Shown piece by piece: positions 18,496-28,522 of a stretch of 64,000 bases of DNA. The position numbers and the translations under genes are program-made. The notes beneath the pieces are model-generated. The model searched no databases and was not told where the DNA came from. It saw only the letters and a program-made list of their open reading frames with translations. The stretch comes from Bacteroidota bacterium (lineage in GTDB: Bacteria; Bacteroidota; Bacteroidia; Cytophagales; Cyclobacteriaceae): the NCBI GenBank assembly GCA_016866235.1, contig VGMW01000003.1:124001-188000 (forward strand), given 5' to 3'. Positions within the stretch are counted from its first letter, which is position 1. Each line of letters opens with the position of its first letter.

Positions 18496-20373
18496 TCAGT
18501 GACCGTTTCCGGTCACAACACCAGATCCTGACCCCATCTCTAATTTAATCAGATCATTCTCATGCTTGAGATTTGATTCAGGGGTTTCAGAATAGGGTAC
18601 AGTCTGAGGGATAAAGTCTTCTTTTGCTCCAGGCTTACTGTAATCGTATGGCCAGCGATAAACCGTTGGGATCTCGCCAGGCCAGTTTCCATGCTGGGGA
18701 AATCTAGGTGTTGTCCACTCCAATGTTGTTGAATTCCATGGATTGGCAGGTGCGAGTTTGCCACGGAAAATCGAGTAGATGAAGTTGAACATAAAAATGA
18801 ACTGTGCGGAGAGTGTCAGGATTGCCGCGATACTCACCAGCATGTTCAGATCAGTCCAGCCACTGAATGTTTCGAAGTTCGTCCAGGAGTAGTACCTGCG
18901 AGGGAAGCCAGCGATACCGATGTAGTGCATTGGGAAGAATACAAGGTATACACCTACAAAAGTCATCCAAAAGTGAATGTATCCGAGACGGTCATCCATC
19001 ATTCTTCCAAACATCTTGGGGAACCAATGGTACACACCTGCGATCATTCCAAAGAATGAAGCACTACCCATCACAAGGTGGAAGTGCGCTACAACGAAAT
19101 AGGTATCGTGGAGCTGGATATCCACAGCCGAGTTTCCAAGGAATAATCCGGTAATACCTCCTGTTAAAAAGAAGGAAACCAGTCCAAGTGAGAATAACAT
19201 GGCCGGAGTAAATCGGATGTTACCTCCCCATAGTGTGGTAACGTAATTGAAGATTTTAACTGCGGATGGCACCGCAATGATCAAAGTTAAAATCGTGAAG
19301 ATTGAACCAAGGAACGGATTCATTCCGGTTACAAACATGTGGTGCGCCCAAACGATAAAGGAAAGAATGGCAATGAACATCATCGATCCAACCATCGCCT
19401 TGTAGCCGAAGATAGGTTTACGAGAATTCGTTGCAATGATCTCTGAAGTTATTCCAAGGGCTGGAAGCAATACGATGTACACCTCCGGGTGACCAAGGAA
19501 CCAGAACAAATGCTGGAATAAAATCGGGCTACCACCAACATTAGAGAGTGCCTCTCCTGCGATGTAGATGTCGGATAGAAAGAAGCTTGTTCCAAAGCTG
19601 CGGTCAAAAATTAACAGCAATGCTGCTGAAAAGAGTACCGGGAATGAAAGCAGTCCAATGATTGCCGTGAAGAAAAACGCCCAGATGGTCAATGGCATTT
19701 TGGTAAATGACATACCATTGGTTCTCATGTTGATAACGGTTGTGATATAGTTAATACCACCCAACAGCGTGCTCACAATAAACAGCGCCATAGAAACCAA
19801 CCAAAGAGTCATTCCCAATCCAGAACCTTGAATGGCCTGTGGCAATGCACTTAGCGGCGGATAGACTGTCCAACCACCACTGGCTGGACCTGTGCTAAGG
19901 AATAAGGACACAAACATTACAGCGCTGGAAAGGAAAAAGAACCAATAGGAGAGCATGTTCATGAATCCAGAAGCCATATCCCTCGCTCCCACTTGAAGAG
20001 GAATCAAGAAATTACTGAAAGTTCCACTCAATCCGGCCGTGAGCACAAAGAATACCATGATGGTACCGTGCATCGTAACCAAAGAAAGATAGAACTCTGG
20101 GTCCAGTTTGCCTTCAGGTGTGATCCATCCACCCAAAACCGGGCGGAGCCACTCCAGGGTAGCTTCAGGGAAACCAAGTTGTAAACGGAAGATTACTGAG
20201 AACAGGCCACCGATAAGTGCCCACGCCATACCAGTAATAAGGAACTGCTTGGCGATGGTCTTATGATCCTGACTGAAGACATAAGTTGTCCAGAAATTAC
20301 CTTCATGATGCTCATGTTCATGACCATCATCGTGGTGGACGGTTGTTTGTGGTTGAATGGTAGTTGTTGCCAT
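18496..20373 (-). CDS. ctaD: Cytochrome c oxidase subunit I
   Basis: LVTMHGTIMVFFVLTAG, WFLGHPEVYIVLLPALGI, VWAHHMFVTGM, HDTYFVVAHFHLVMG. Confidence 0.96.
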   Translation of the reverse strand: MATTTIQPQTTVHHDDGHEHEHHEGNFWTTYVFSQDHKTIAKQFLITGMAWALIGGLFSVIFRLQLGFPEATLEWLRPVLGGWITPEGKLDPEFYLSLVTMHGTIMVFFVLTAGLSGTFSNFLIPLQVGARDMASGFMNMLSYWFFFLSSAVMFVSLFLSTGPASGGWTVYPPLSALPQAIQGSGLGMTLWLVSMALFIVSTLLGGINYITTVINMRTNGMSFTKMPLTIWAFFFTAIIGLLSFPVLFSAALLLIFDRSFGTSFFLSDIYIAGEALSNVGGSPILFQHLFWFLGHPEVYIVLLPALGITSEIIATNSRKPIFGYKAMVGSMMFIAILSFIVWAHHMFVTGMNPFLGSIFTILTLIIAVPSAVKIFNYVTTLWGGNIRFTPAMLFSLGLVSFFLTGGITGLFLGNSAVDIQLHDTYFVVAHFHLVMGSASFFGMIAGVYHWFPKMFGRMMDDRLGYIHFWMTFVGVYLVFFPMHYIGIAGFPRRYYSWTNFETFSGWTDLNMLVSIAAILTLSAQFIFMFNFIYSIFRGKLAPANPWNSTTLEWTTPRFPQHGNWPGEIPTVYRWPYDYSKPGAKEDFIPQTVPYSETPESNLKHENDLIKLEMGSGSGVVTGNGH

Positions 20374-20384
20374 GTTAAAAAATT

Positions 20385-21440
20385 TTACTGGTTACTGGTT
20401 GTTACTGCTGCTATAATGCCGGATTTTATATCGGCCAGTTCCCGATATTTTTCCGGTACAAACTTTCTATAATCTGGGTTTTGCTTGAGCCAGGTTTCCT
20501 GCTCAGCTTTCCACTTGTCGTAAGCATCTTGCTCAAGAACCAACACCGGGAACTTCATAGAGAAGTGACCTTTCCCACATACTTCAGTACAAGCCATCTC
20601 GTAATTGAAATTAGGATTTCCGGTTTCAGTTCTCATGTCCTCCGTTGACTTGGTAGGAACGAATTTAAATTGTGTTGGCATGCCGGGTACAGCGTCCATC
20701 TTGACTCTGAAATGAGGAAGGAAAACACTGTGCAGTACGTCCCTGGCTCGAATCTTCAACAGCACTTCCTTGCCTTTAGGCAACACAAGCGTCGCTGATT
20801 TAAAATCATCATAAGTATTGGGGTCATCCTGGAGATTCATTCCAAATTCATTGGAGGCATCAATCAGTCTGAAGTCATATTTCCCCAGCTCATTGTCTTT
20901 TCCAGGATAACGCGCAGTCCAAAAGAACTGTTGCCCCATCAATTCGATTACCTCAGCGTCTTTGGTAGCAGGACCGGTAATTTCAGTCCATGAATTCAAT
21001 CCTTTGAAAATCAGGATGGCCATTACGATTGCCGGAATACCTGTCCAGGTAAGTTCCAACATGTGATTATCGGTCAGGAAAACGGCCTTTCTTCCCTCCT
21101 TGTACTGGTACTTGTAGGTAAACCAAAACATTACAGCGAAAATGACAGAGAAGGCTGCAACAACGATTACCATCGTGATCCAGAAAAGCTGATCTGTAAC
21201 CTTTCCGTGCTCCGAAGCAACCGGAAGAGTGAAAGAGTCCATATGCTTAAACGAGTACCAGAAAAATGCAGCAAGGGATCCTGCCATAAACAACAGCAGC
21301 AACGTGGCGTTTGCTTTGTTGGCTGTTCCTCCAGGCTTTTCGGGTCCACTCATGACATTCACCAGATTGCCAATTCTGAAGATCATGTAAAGGATCACCA
21401 GTACCAGCAACACACCTAAACCAATCACCAAACTTGTCAT
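20385..21440 (-). CDS. ctaC: Cytochrome c oxidase subunit II (CuA)
   Basis: GQQFFWTARYPG, DVLHSVFLPHFRVKMDAVPG, CTEVCGKGHFSM CuA ligand set; no fused cytochrome c domain. Confidence 0.93.
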   Translation of the reverse strand: MTSLVIGLGVLLVLVILYMIFRIGNLVNVMSGPEKPGGTANKANATLLLLFMAGSLAAFFWYSFKHMDSFTLPVASEHGKVTDQLFWITMVIVVAAFSVIFAVMFWFTYKYQYKEGRKAVFLTDNHMLELTWTGIPAIVMAILIFKGLNSWTEITGPATKDAEVIELMGQQFFWTARYPGKDNELGKYDFRLIDASNEFGMNLQDDPNTYDDFKSATLVLPKGKEVLLKIRARDVLHSVFLPHFRVKMDAVPGMPTQFKFVPTKSTEDMRTETGNPNFNYEMACTEVCGKGHFSMKFPVLVLEQDAYDKWKAEQETWLKQNPDYRKFVPEKYRELADIKSGIIAAVTTSNQ

Positions 21441-21472
21441 ATTGTCGTTTTTTATCTTTTAATAGATGATGC

Positions 21473-22807
21473 TTAAATATGATGGTTCATACTCTCCTGC
21501 ATCAGTGGATGTTGCTTTGCCACCAGCGGGAACTTGGTAAGGCTGTTCAACACCACAAAGAGGAAAGCTGCTCCAAATACCAATGCCAATCCAATTTCAA
21601 GCAGACCAAGCCCGCCCGAATATTTCATGATCCCTGGGGTAATCATGTTGTAAAAATCAAACCAGTGACCAACGATAATGATTGGGCATACCACCTTAAG
21701 CATGGCCACTTTACGTTTTGCATCCCTTGGCATCAGCAGAAGGAACGGAAGCACAAAATTCAGAATAAGGTTGGTAAAGAAAATCCAGCTGTAAGGCGCG
21801 ACTTCCCTGCGTTGAATAAAATAGACCGTCTCCTCAGGAATGTGCGCGTAGAAAATCAGCATGAACTGACTGAACCAGATGTAAGTCCAGAACACTGAAA
21901 ACCCAAAAAGGAATTTTCCTAGGTCATGGAGATGGTTGTCGTTGACCATCTTCAGGTATCCGGCATCTTTAAGGAAGGAAACGATCAGTGTTATTACTGC
22001 CAATCCGGTTACCCACCAACTTGCAAATACGTACCAGCCCATCATGGTGCTGAACCAATGGGTATCGATGCTCATCACCCAATCCCAAGCTGCCACAGAA
22101 GAGGAGAACGCAAAGAACACCAGGAAGATGGCAGAATACTTTCTTGCCGTCAACCAGTGTTGGGAGCCACCCTCCAGGTCTTCTTGAAGCATCTGCTTTT
22201 TGATCATGTTAAAGAACATAAACCAAATGCCAAAGAAGAGGACCAGTCTTAAGATGAAAAACAATGGGAAAGATCCACTAGCAAGTGGCCAAAAAAAGTA
22301 TCCACCTTTTCCATCAATAATTTCATCATAGTCTGCACTTGACTTGTCATACAGATCGCTGTGGGTCCAATGGAAGAGGTCGTGATTTCCGGCGAACCAA
22401 ATCACCAGCATCAGTGCGCCAGCAATCGGAATCCAGTGACCTACGGCCAAAGGAATTCTTTTGATTGGCGCTGACCACCCCGCCTGTGCGGCGTATTGGA
22501 TAGCAATAAAGAACAAGCCGATAATTCCAATCCCTGCGAAGAACACATTGTTGTGCCAAAGGGAGGTATAAATTCTTGTCATCAGGGAAGGACCGTGTTC
22601 TTCAGCAACTGCTGTAGCGCCTTTTTCAACTGATGCTACCATTGCCGAAGCGTGACCTGAGCCATGTTCCTCATGGGAACTATTTCCCGCCAGGAATACA
22701 CCCAGGAAAAAAAGGACGAGTCCAACAATCCCTGTGATCAGGATTTGTCGCTTTAAAGAGGCGCTGAAAACAAAATGTTCATCAGCGATTTGGGTATGGT
22801 TTGACAT
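21473..22807 (-). CDS. actF: Alternative complex III subunit ActF (quinol:cytochrome c oxidoreductase)
   Basis: Ten-TM protein located between actE and coxII; GWSAPIKRIPLA, SVAAWDWVMSIDTHWFSTMMGWYVFA. Confidence 0.88.
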   Translation of the reverse strand: MSNHTQIADEHFVFSASLKRQILITGIVGLVLFFLGVFLAGNSSHEEHGSGHASAMVASVEKGATAVAEEHGPSLMTRIYTSLWHNNVFFAGIGIIGLFFIAIQYAAQAGWSAPIKRIPLAVGHWIPIAGALMLVIWFAGNHDLFHWTHSDLYDKSSADYDEIIDGKGGYFFWPLASGSFPLFFILRLVLFFGIWFMFFNMIKKQMLQEDLEGGSQHWLTARKYSAIFLVFFAFSSSVAAWDWVMSIDTHWFSTMMGWYVFASWWVTGLAVITLIVSFLKDAGYLKMVNDNHLHDLGKFLFGFSVFWTYIWFSQFMLIFYAHIPEETVYFIQRREVAPYSWIFFTNLILNFVLPFLLLMPRDAKRKVAMLKVVCPIIIVGHWFDFYNMITPGIMKYSGGLGLLEIGLALVFGAAFLFVVLNSLTKFPLVAKQHPLMQESMNHHI

Positions 22808-22815
22808 GGCTCTCT

Positions 22816-23472
22816 TTATTTCTGAAGTGTCTTAACGTACTTAGCAATTTTCCAACGCTCGTCGGGATTGATCTGTCCGCCGTGCGAACCCATCAGACCT
22901 TTTCCTTGCGTGATAACATGAAAGATGTGTCCTTCTGAGATATTTTTTAATGCATCGCTCTTTAGGTTAGCAACGCCACCTACCTGGCTTTTTTGTACAC
23001 CATCGATGGTAACGCCTGTGGCTACTTTTCCATCTCCCTCTCCTTTCGCTCCGTGGCAATGCTTGCAATAGGTCTCATACAACACCTTTCCCTCATCGAG
23101 CACCGAAGCAGCGGAGTCAAATGGATTTTTCAAAACTTTGGATGCATAGTCGAGGCTGTCTTTACTGATGCGATAGGGCAACCAACCGTATTTATTTCTC
23201 TTGACGGTATTCGGTGCTGGTTCCCGCATGTTCATGCGGTGCGGATTGTACCGGTTGGAGTTAAAATATTCTCCGGAGCGGTTGTCCAATGCATTCACCC
23301 ATGCACCTGCATCTTCGTCCGTGATTTGAGACAAAGGCTCATAGGCAACGGAGTGGTACATGTTGGGGGCATATTCCCTTCCAGGATTGTCTCCTTTTGC
23401 AGCACAGGAAGCCAAAACGGCGGCCAAAGAAACTGCAATCAAAGTGGATATGATTCTGTTGAATTTCATCAT
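22816..23472 (-). CDS. actE: Alternative complex III subunit ActE, monoheme cytochrome c lipoprotein
   Basis: Lipobox AAVLASCAAKG; heme motif YCKHCHGAKGEGDG; downstream GLMGSHGGQINPDERWKIAKYV. Confidence 0.9.
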   Translation of the reverse strand: MMKFNRIISTLIAVSLAAVLASCAAKGDNPGREYAPNMYHSVAYEPLSQITDEDAGAWVNALDNRSGEYFNSNRYNPHRMNMREPAPNTVKRNKYGWLPYRISKDSLDYASKVLKNPFDSAASVLDEGKVLYETYCKHCHGAKGEGDGKVATGVTIDGVQKSQVGGVANLKSDALKNISEGHIFHVITQGKGLMGSHGGQINPDERWKIAKYVKTLQK

Positions 23473-23474
23473 AA

Positions 23475-23999
23475 TCAGTAGCTCTTTTCGTTAACCTCTT
23501 CTGCTCCAGCTTTCTTTAAAATATCTGAGATGTCGTTTTTAGAAAGCTTATTGGAACCAAGATTGATGGCCATCACGTGCTTATCGTCTGTGCACCTGAT
23601 GTCATGAAGTTTTGGCCATTTGTATGGCTTCAGGTCTGAAACGATAAAAAAGGTGCCTACCATTCCAAAAGCAGACAGCAGAACGGTGAATTCAAATGTT
23701 ACCGGGATAAATGGAGGAATGGACGCGTGGTTTTTTCCACCAATGATCATAGGCCAGTCGAAACCCAACATCCAGATCTGGGTTGAAAGCGCCAGAATCG
23801 TTCCAGTCATTCCGAAAAGAAATGCTGCGATTGGCAAACGTGAACGGCGATAACCTAAGGCCTCATCAAGTCCGTGCACTGGAAAAGGTGAGTAAACTTC
23901 TTCGATTTTCACCCCCTTTTCGCGGATGCCATGCACTGCGTCGAGAAGTACATCTTCGTCGTTAAAGATGCCGACCAGATAATTTTTTTGTTCGCTCAT
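23475..23999 (-). CDS. actD: Alternative complex III subunit ActD (DUF3341)
   Basis: YLVGIFNDEDVLLDAVHGIREKGVKIEEVYSPFPVHGLDEALG; two TMs. Confidence 0.9.
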   Translation of the reverse strand: MSEQKNYLVGIFNDEDVLLDAVHGIREKGVKIEEVYSPFPVHGLDEALGYRRSRLPIAAFLFGMTGTILALSTQIWMLGFDWPMIIGGKNHASIPPFIPVTFEFTVLLSAFGMVGTFFIVSDLKPYKWPKLHDIRCTDDKHVMAINLGSNKLSKNDISDILKKAGAEEVNEKSY

Positions 24000-24003
24000 A
24001 TCG

Positions 24004-25374
24004 TTACTTCTTTTCAGAGGTTGATTTGATGATGCTCTTCACTTCAGCCATGTTGATTACCGGGAAAAACTTGGCAAACAGGAAGAAGAAGGTGAAGAAC
24101 AGTCCAAAAGTGAAAATGTATTGACCTATATCGTAAATCGTTGGATGGAACATGGTCCATGACGATGGAAGATAATCGCGGTGAATTGAGGTTACAATAA
24201 TTACGAAACGCTCGAACCACATTCCAATGTTAACAATGGCAGCAAGGATAAAGGTTGCCATCAGGTTGGTCCTGATCTTTTTAAACCAGAACAGCTGGGG
24301 GCTGATTACGTTGCAGGTCATCATTGACCAATAGGCCCACCAATAAGGACCGGTGGCACGGTTGTAGAAGGCATAGTATTCAGCATCTACCTGACCATAC
24401 CAAGCGATGAAAAACTCCGTGATGTAGGCCACACCCACGATTGAGCCTGTGATGATGATAATGATGTTCATCAGCTCGACGTGGTAAATGGTGATGTAAT
24501 CTTCCAGCTTAAATACTTTCCGTGTTACCAACAACAGGGTTAACACCATTGCGAAACCAGAGAAAATTGCACCCGCTACGAAATATGGAGGAAAGATGGT
24601 GGTGTGCCATCCAGGAATAACAGAGGTTGCAAAGTCGAAGGATACAATGGTGTGTACGGACAACACGAGCGGTGTGGATAATCCTGCGAGGATTAATGCT
24701 ACGGATTCATAACGCATCCATGTTTTTGCAGCGCCATCCCAGCCGAAGCTTAATGCATTATAAATACGGGCTCTGGTCATGTGACCCATTTTTACTGCGC
24801 GGTCACGAATAACGGCGAAGTCGGGGATCAAACCCATGTACCAGAAAACCAATGAAACGGAGAAGTACGTTGAAATTGCGAATACGTCCCACAACAGTGG
24901 TGAATTGAAATTCACCCAGAGAGATCCAAAGGTATTTGGTAGTGGTAGCGCCCAATAAAAACCAAGCCACAATCTTCCCATGTGGAATCCAGGGAAGGAA
25001 GCAGCACAGATAACGGCAAAGATTGTCATTGCTTCAGCTGCACGGTTAATCGACATTCTCCAGCGCTGACGGAATAAAAGCAGGATCGCTGAAATCAAAG
25101 TTCCAGCGTGACCAATGCCGACCCACCATACGAAGTTGGTGATGTCCCATGCCCAACCTACAGTTTTGTTCAGACCCCAAACACCTACCCCGTGCCACAA
25201 GAGCATCCAACAGGAATAGGCTCCAAATACCAACAACACCAGTGAAATGCCAAAAGCAGCCCACCATGATCTGGTTGGCTTGCCTTCAACCTGTCGGCTG
25301 ATATCGTGTGAAACATCGGCCACGGACTTTCCGCCGGTGACCAGAGTTTCGCGCAATGTAGAAGTGACTTGCAT
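24004..25374 (-). CDS. actC: Alternative complex III subunit ActC (NrfD-like)
   Basis: [39 protein letters not shown] and NrfD-like TM pattern. Confidence 0.92.
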   Translation of the reverse strand: MQVTSTLRETLVTGGKSVADVSHDISRQVEGKPTRSWWAAFGISLVLLVFGAYSCWMLLWHGVGVWGLNKTVGWAWDITNFVWWVGIGHAGTLISAILLLFRQRWRMSINRAAEAMTIFAVICAASFPGFHMGRLWLGFYWALPLPNTFGSLWVNFNSPLLWDVFAISTYFSVSLVFWYMGLIPDFAVIRDRAVKMGHMTRARIYNALSFGWDGAAKTWMRYESVALILAGLSTPLVLSVHTIVSFDFATSVIPGWHTTIFPPYFVAGAIFSGFAMVLTLLLVTRKVFKLEDYITIYHVELMNIIIIITGSIVGVAYITEFFIAWYGQVDAEYYAFYNRATGPYWWAYWSMMTCNVISPQLFWFKKIRTNLMATFILAAIVNIGMWFERFVIIVTSIHRDYLPSSWTMFHPTIYDIGQYIFTFGLFFTFFFLFAKFFPVINMAEVKSIIKSTSEKK

Positions 25375-25395
25375 AATGTTCCCTGTGTTGTTGAT

Positions 25396-28300
25396 TTAAG
25401 CTTTGGCTTCCTCTTTGTTTCTGATTTTGGTCAGATAGAAAACGTTGGGTTTAACACCAACTTCTTCCAATACCGTATAGGCTCTGGGGTTTCCGATTTT
25501 CTTATCGATTCCATTCGGGCGCTCTGGGTTCTTTTCAACCTGCAACAGCTTGCTGATCTTGCTCTCAGCATCATTGATGTCTCCGAACACAATTGCACCG
25601 GATGCACATGAAGCCTGACAAGCGGTGACCACATCCCCGTCCTTCATGGTACGCTTTTCCTTTTTGGAAGTCAGCTTTGCGGATTGAATCCGCTGCACGC
25701 AGAACGAGCATTTCTCCATTACGCCACGTGAACGAACGGTTACATCCGGATTCAATACCATTCTACCCAAATCGGTGTTCATGGCTGGATTAACCTCAAA
25801 GAACTTCTGGTTGTCGTGGTATTTGAACCAATTGAAACGACGAACTTTATAAGGACAGTTGTTGGCACAGTATCTGGTTCCAATGCAACGGTTGTAGGTC
25901 ATTTGGTTAAGACCTTCGGTGCTGTGGGTAGTTGCTGCAACCGGGCACACTGTTTCACAAGGCGCATTGTTACAATGTTGACACATCATAGGCTGGAAAA
26001 CCACCTCAGGGTTTTCACTGGCCACTTCCAAACCTCTTAGATCATCAACGGTTGCATCGCTGCTGTAATAGCGGTCGATGCGAAGCCAATGCATTTCTCT
26101 TCTTCTGATCACCTCGTCCTTGCCCACCATCGCCACGTTGTTTTCCACGTTGCACGCAACGATACAAGAGCCGCAGCCTGTACAAGAATTCAGATCGATG
26201 GCCATCGCCCAGTGGTGGTCGTTGTAGTCGTGACCCTTCCACAAGCTCAAGGTTCCAGGAGCAACTTTATCATCCCATTTGGAGATGGCTGGTTCATAGC
26301 GACCAGCTTTAGGATCTTTCTGGAAACGTGCCAGAACAGATTCCTGAATAACCGAATCGCGACCCATATATGTATTGTGGGTCTGTGTCTGAGCAATCTG
26401 GTATGAAGCGTTCGTGTTGGTAAGCTTAACTCCGCTAACTACCGCTCTGCTAAGCGATCCGTTAACCATTTTCATCAACGGATAAACATTGACACCAAGA
26501 TTTTCTGCTACACGCCCCACCTTAGTTCTTCCATAGCCAACAGAAATACCAATGGTACCCGCTGCTTGTCCAGGTTGAATCAATACAGGCACGTTGGCCT
26601 TGAAGGATCCGACAGAAAGTTCTGCCAATTGCGTATTGCTTTCACCATCGTTGGTAAATCCAAGCGCTGCAGCATCCTTGACGGAAATGGTCAGTACATG
26701 ATCCCATACCACTTTGGTAATTGGATCTGGAAGTTCATGAAGAAGCGGGTTGTTTGCCTGTGCGCCTGTACCAACGCCATAGCTTTGGTAGATAACCACT
26801 TCCAAACCGCTCGCTGCTGTGGAAGTAAGTGCAGTCGCCGCACCTGAAACATTACCAACAAATTTTAGCGCAGAGGACGTTACGGCCGTTTCATAAACGC
26901 CGTCGTACAGGCATTTATCCCAGAACATCTGAAAATCAGAAGCTCCGGAGGCATTGTAAAACCATGCTTTCCAATTGCCTTTTACAAAACTGAAATAGTC
27001 TGGTCTTTCAACACCAGACCACTTTAATAAACTTTCCTGACCCTGACGGGTGATGAAGATTGGTGTGATGGCGGGTTGGGACAAACTAAAAGAGCCTTTT
27101 CTGGGCTCAGCATCGTTCCATGATTCCAGGAAATGATGATCAGGAGCCTTAACGCCACACAAAGATGCCGTCTCATCCTCAGATGATGCTGTAGATACAG
27201 TCAACGAAGCCTTGGCTATTGATTTTGCGATCTTCTCTCCTTCCGGATGGTCGTAAACAGGATTGCAGTTATAGAAAATTACAGCCTTCGTCTTTCCAGA
27301 TTCAAGATCAGAAACGAACGAAGACATTTGTTCATCATTTCCTTTTCTTACCAAGGCTGGTCGTTCGGTTGTAATCGTTGTACCGTAATTACCCAATAGT
27401 GCGTTGATGGCATTTACTACAACCTGGATGTTCTTATCATTGGAGCCGGATACAACAACAGAGGCACCCTTTGCAGCCACCAGATCATTGGCAGCGTTTT
27501 CCAATTGCGCGAATTTGTCATTACCACCACTAACGGTTGCTGCACCCAACTTTTGCGCAACAAGATTGTACAATTGAACTGCTACTGCTCCTTCCTGCGA
27601 AGCGCGGATAGCGGTTCTATAGTCAGCGTTGGCGCCTGTCAAACTTAAATTGCTTTCAAACTGGTAATGTCTGGACATTTCCGTCTTCCCATCATCCAGT
27701 TTCCTGGTTGAAGCATACTGAGTAGCTGCTTCAATGGCTCCATGCCAACTTCCAAGGAAATCACATGCGATGCCAACGATGACCTTGGCCTTTGAAAAGT
27801 CGTATGATGGAATCATGGCAACCCCAAAAGACTCTTCATTTGATTTTAACACACCGTAAGATGAAACAGCGTCATATTGAATGTGACGAGCGGTTCCATA
27901 TTTCGAAGTGAACTTATTGATGGCAGAAAAAGTACTAGGACTGATGATCGTATTGCTGACCAGGACTATCTGTCCGCCAGCGGCAGCGACAGCATCGAGC
28001 TTGCCGATAACTTCCTTATCAACTTCTTCCCAGGAAACTGCTTTGTCACCAAGTTTTGGCTTTCGCAGTCTGAAATCATCATAAAGCGATAAAACGCTGG
28101 CCTCTACCTGAGCATTAACGCCGCCTTTGGTAACCGATGAAAGCGTGTTGCCCTCAATCTTAATCGGTCTACCCTCCCTGGTTTTTACGACAATACTGCA
28201 ATAATCGCCGCCATTGATGTAGGTACTGGCATAGTAATTAGGAATACTGGCATCGATGTCAACTGGCTTATTAACATACGGTATCGCTTTTCTGACGGGT

Positions 28301-28482
28301 GTTTCGCACGCAGCAAGTGTTGCGGCAGAAATACCAAATCCCATCATTCTCAGAAAATCCCTTCTGGAATGACCAGGATCTGATTCATCGTTTGAAAATT
28401 CCTGATGGGCGTGCTGAACGAAAGATTCGTCGTTTCTCAGCTGTTCAAGCCCTTTCCAGTATATCTTTTTTTGTTCACTCAT
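25396..28482 (-). CDS. actB: Alternative complex III subunit ActB (TAT signal, molybdopterin-oxidoreductase-like + Fe-S domains)
   Basis: Twin-arginine SRRDFLRMMG; Fe-S cysteine clusters CTGCGSCIVACNVENN, CQHCNNAPCETVCPV, CIGTRYCANNCPYKVRRFNW, CSFCVQRIQSAK. Confidence 0.94.
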   Translation of the reverse strand: MSEQKKIYWKGLEQLRNDESFVQHAHQEFSNDESDPGHSRRDFLRMMGFGISAATLAACETPVRKAIPYVNKPVDIDASIPNYYASTYINGGDYCSIVVKTREGRPIKIEGNTLSSVTKGGVNAQVEASVLSLYDDFRLRKPKLGDKAVSWEEVDKEVIGKLDAVAAAGGQIVLVSNTIISPSTFSAINKFTSKYGTARHIQYDAVSSYGVLKSNEESFGVAMIPSYDFSKAKVIVGIACDFLGSWHGAIEAATQYASTRKLDDGKTEMSRHYQFESNLSLTGANADYRTAIRASQEGAVAVQLYNLVAQKLGAATVSGGNDKFAQLENAANDLVAAKGASVVVSGSNDKNIQVVVNAINALLGNYGTTITTERPALVRKGNDEQMSSFVSDLESGKTKAVIFYNCNPVYDHPEGEKIAKSIAKASLTVSTASSEDETASLCGVKAPDHHFLESWNDAEPRKGSFSLSQPAITPIFITRQGQESLLKWSGVERPDYFSFVKGNWKAWFYNASGASDFQMFWDKCLYDGVYETAVTSSALKFVGNVSGAATALTSTAASGLEVVIYQSYGVGTGAQANNPLLHELPDPITKVVWDHVLTISVKDAAALGFTNDGESNTQLAELSVGSFKANVPVLIQPGQAAGTIGISVGYGRTKVGRVAENLGVNVYPLMKMVNGSLSRAVVSGVKLTNTNASYQIAQTQTHNTYMGRDSVIQESVLARFQKDPKAGRYEPAISKWDDKVAPGTLSLWKGHDYNDHHWAMAIDLNSCTGCGSCIVACNVENNVAMVGKDEVIRRREMHWLRIDRYYSSDATVDDLRGLEVASENPEVVFQPMMCQHCNNAPCETVCPVAATTHSTEGLNQMTYNRCIGTRYCANNCPYKVRRFNWFKYHDNQKFFEVNPAMNTDLGRMVLNPDVTVRSRGVMEKCSFCVQRIQSAKLTSKKEKRTMKDGDVVTACQASCASGAIVFGDINDAESKISKLLQVEKNPERPNGIDKKIGNPRAYTVLEEVGVKPNVFYLTKIRNKEEAKA

Positions 28483-28522
28483 ATAGCGCGGGTAGCGTTA
28501 GAGACCTGGTTATTCTTAGTTA

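Noticed and set aside
21479-21898. 139-aa plus-strand ORF antisense to actF
   Set aside because: Shadow ORF opposite a conserved membrane subunit.
22993-23481. 162-aa plus-strand ORF antisense to actE
   Set aside because: Lies opposite a well-supported cytochrome c gene; composition fits shadow coding.
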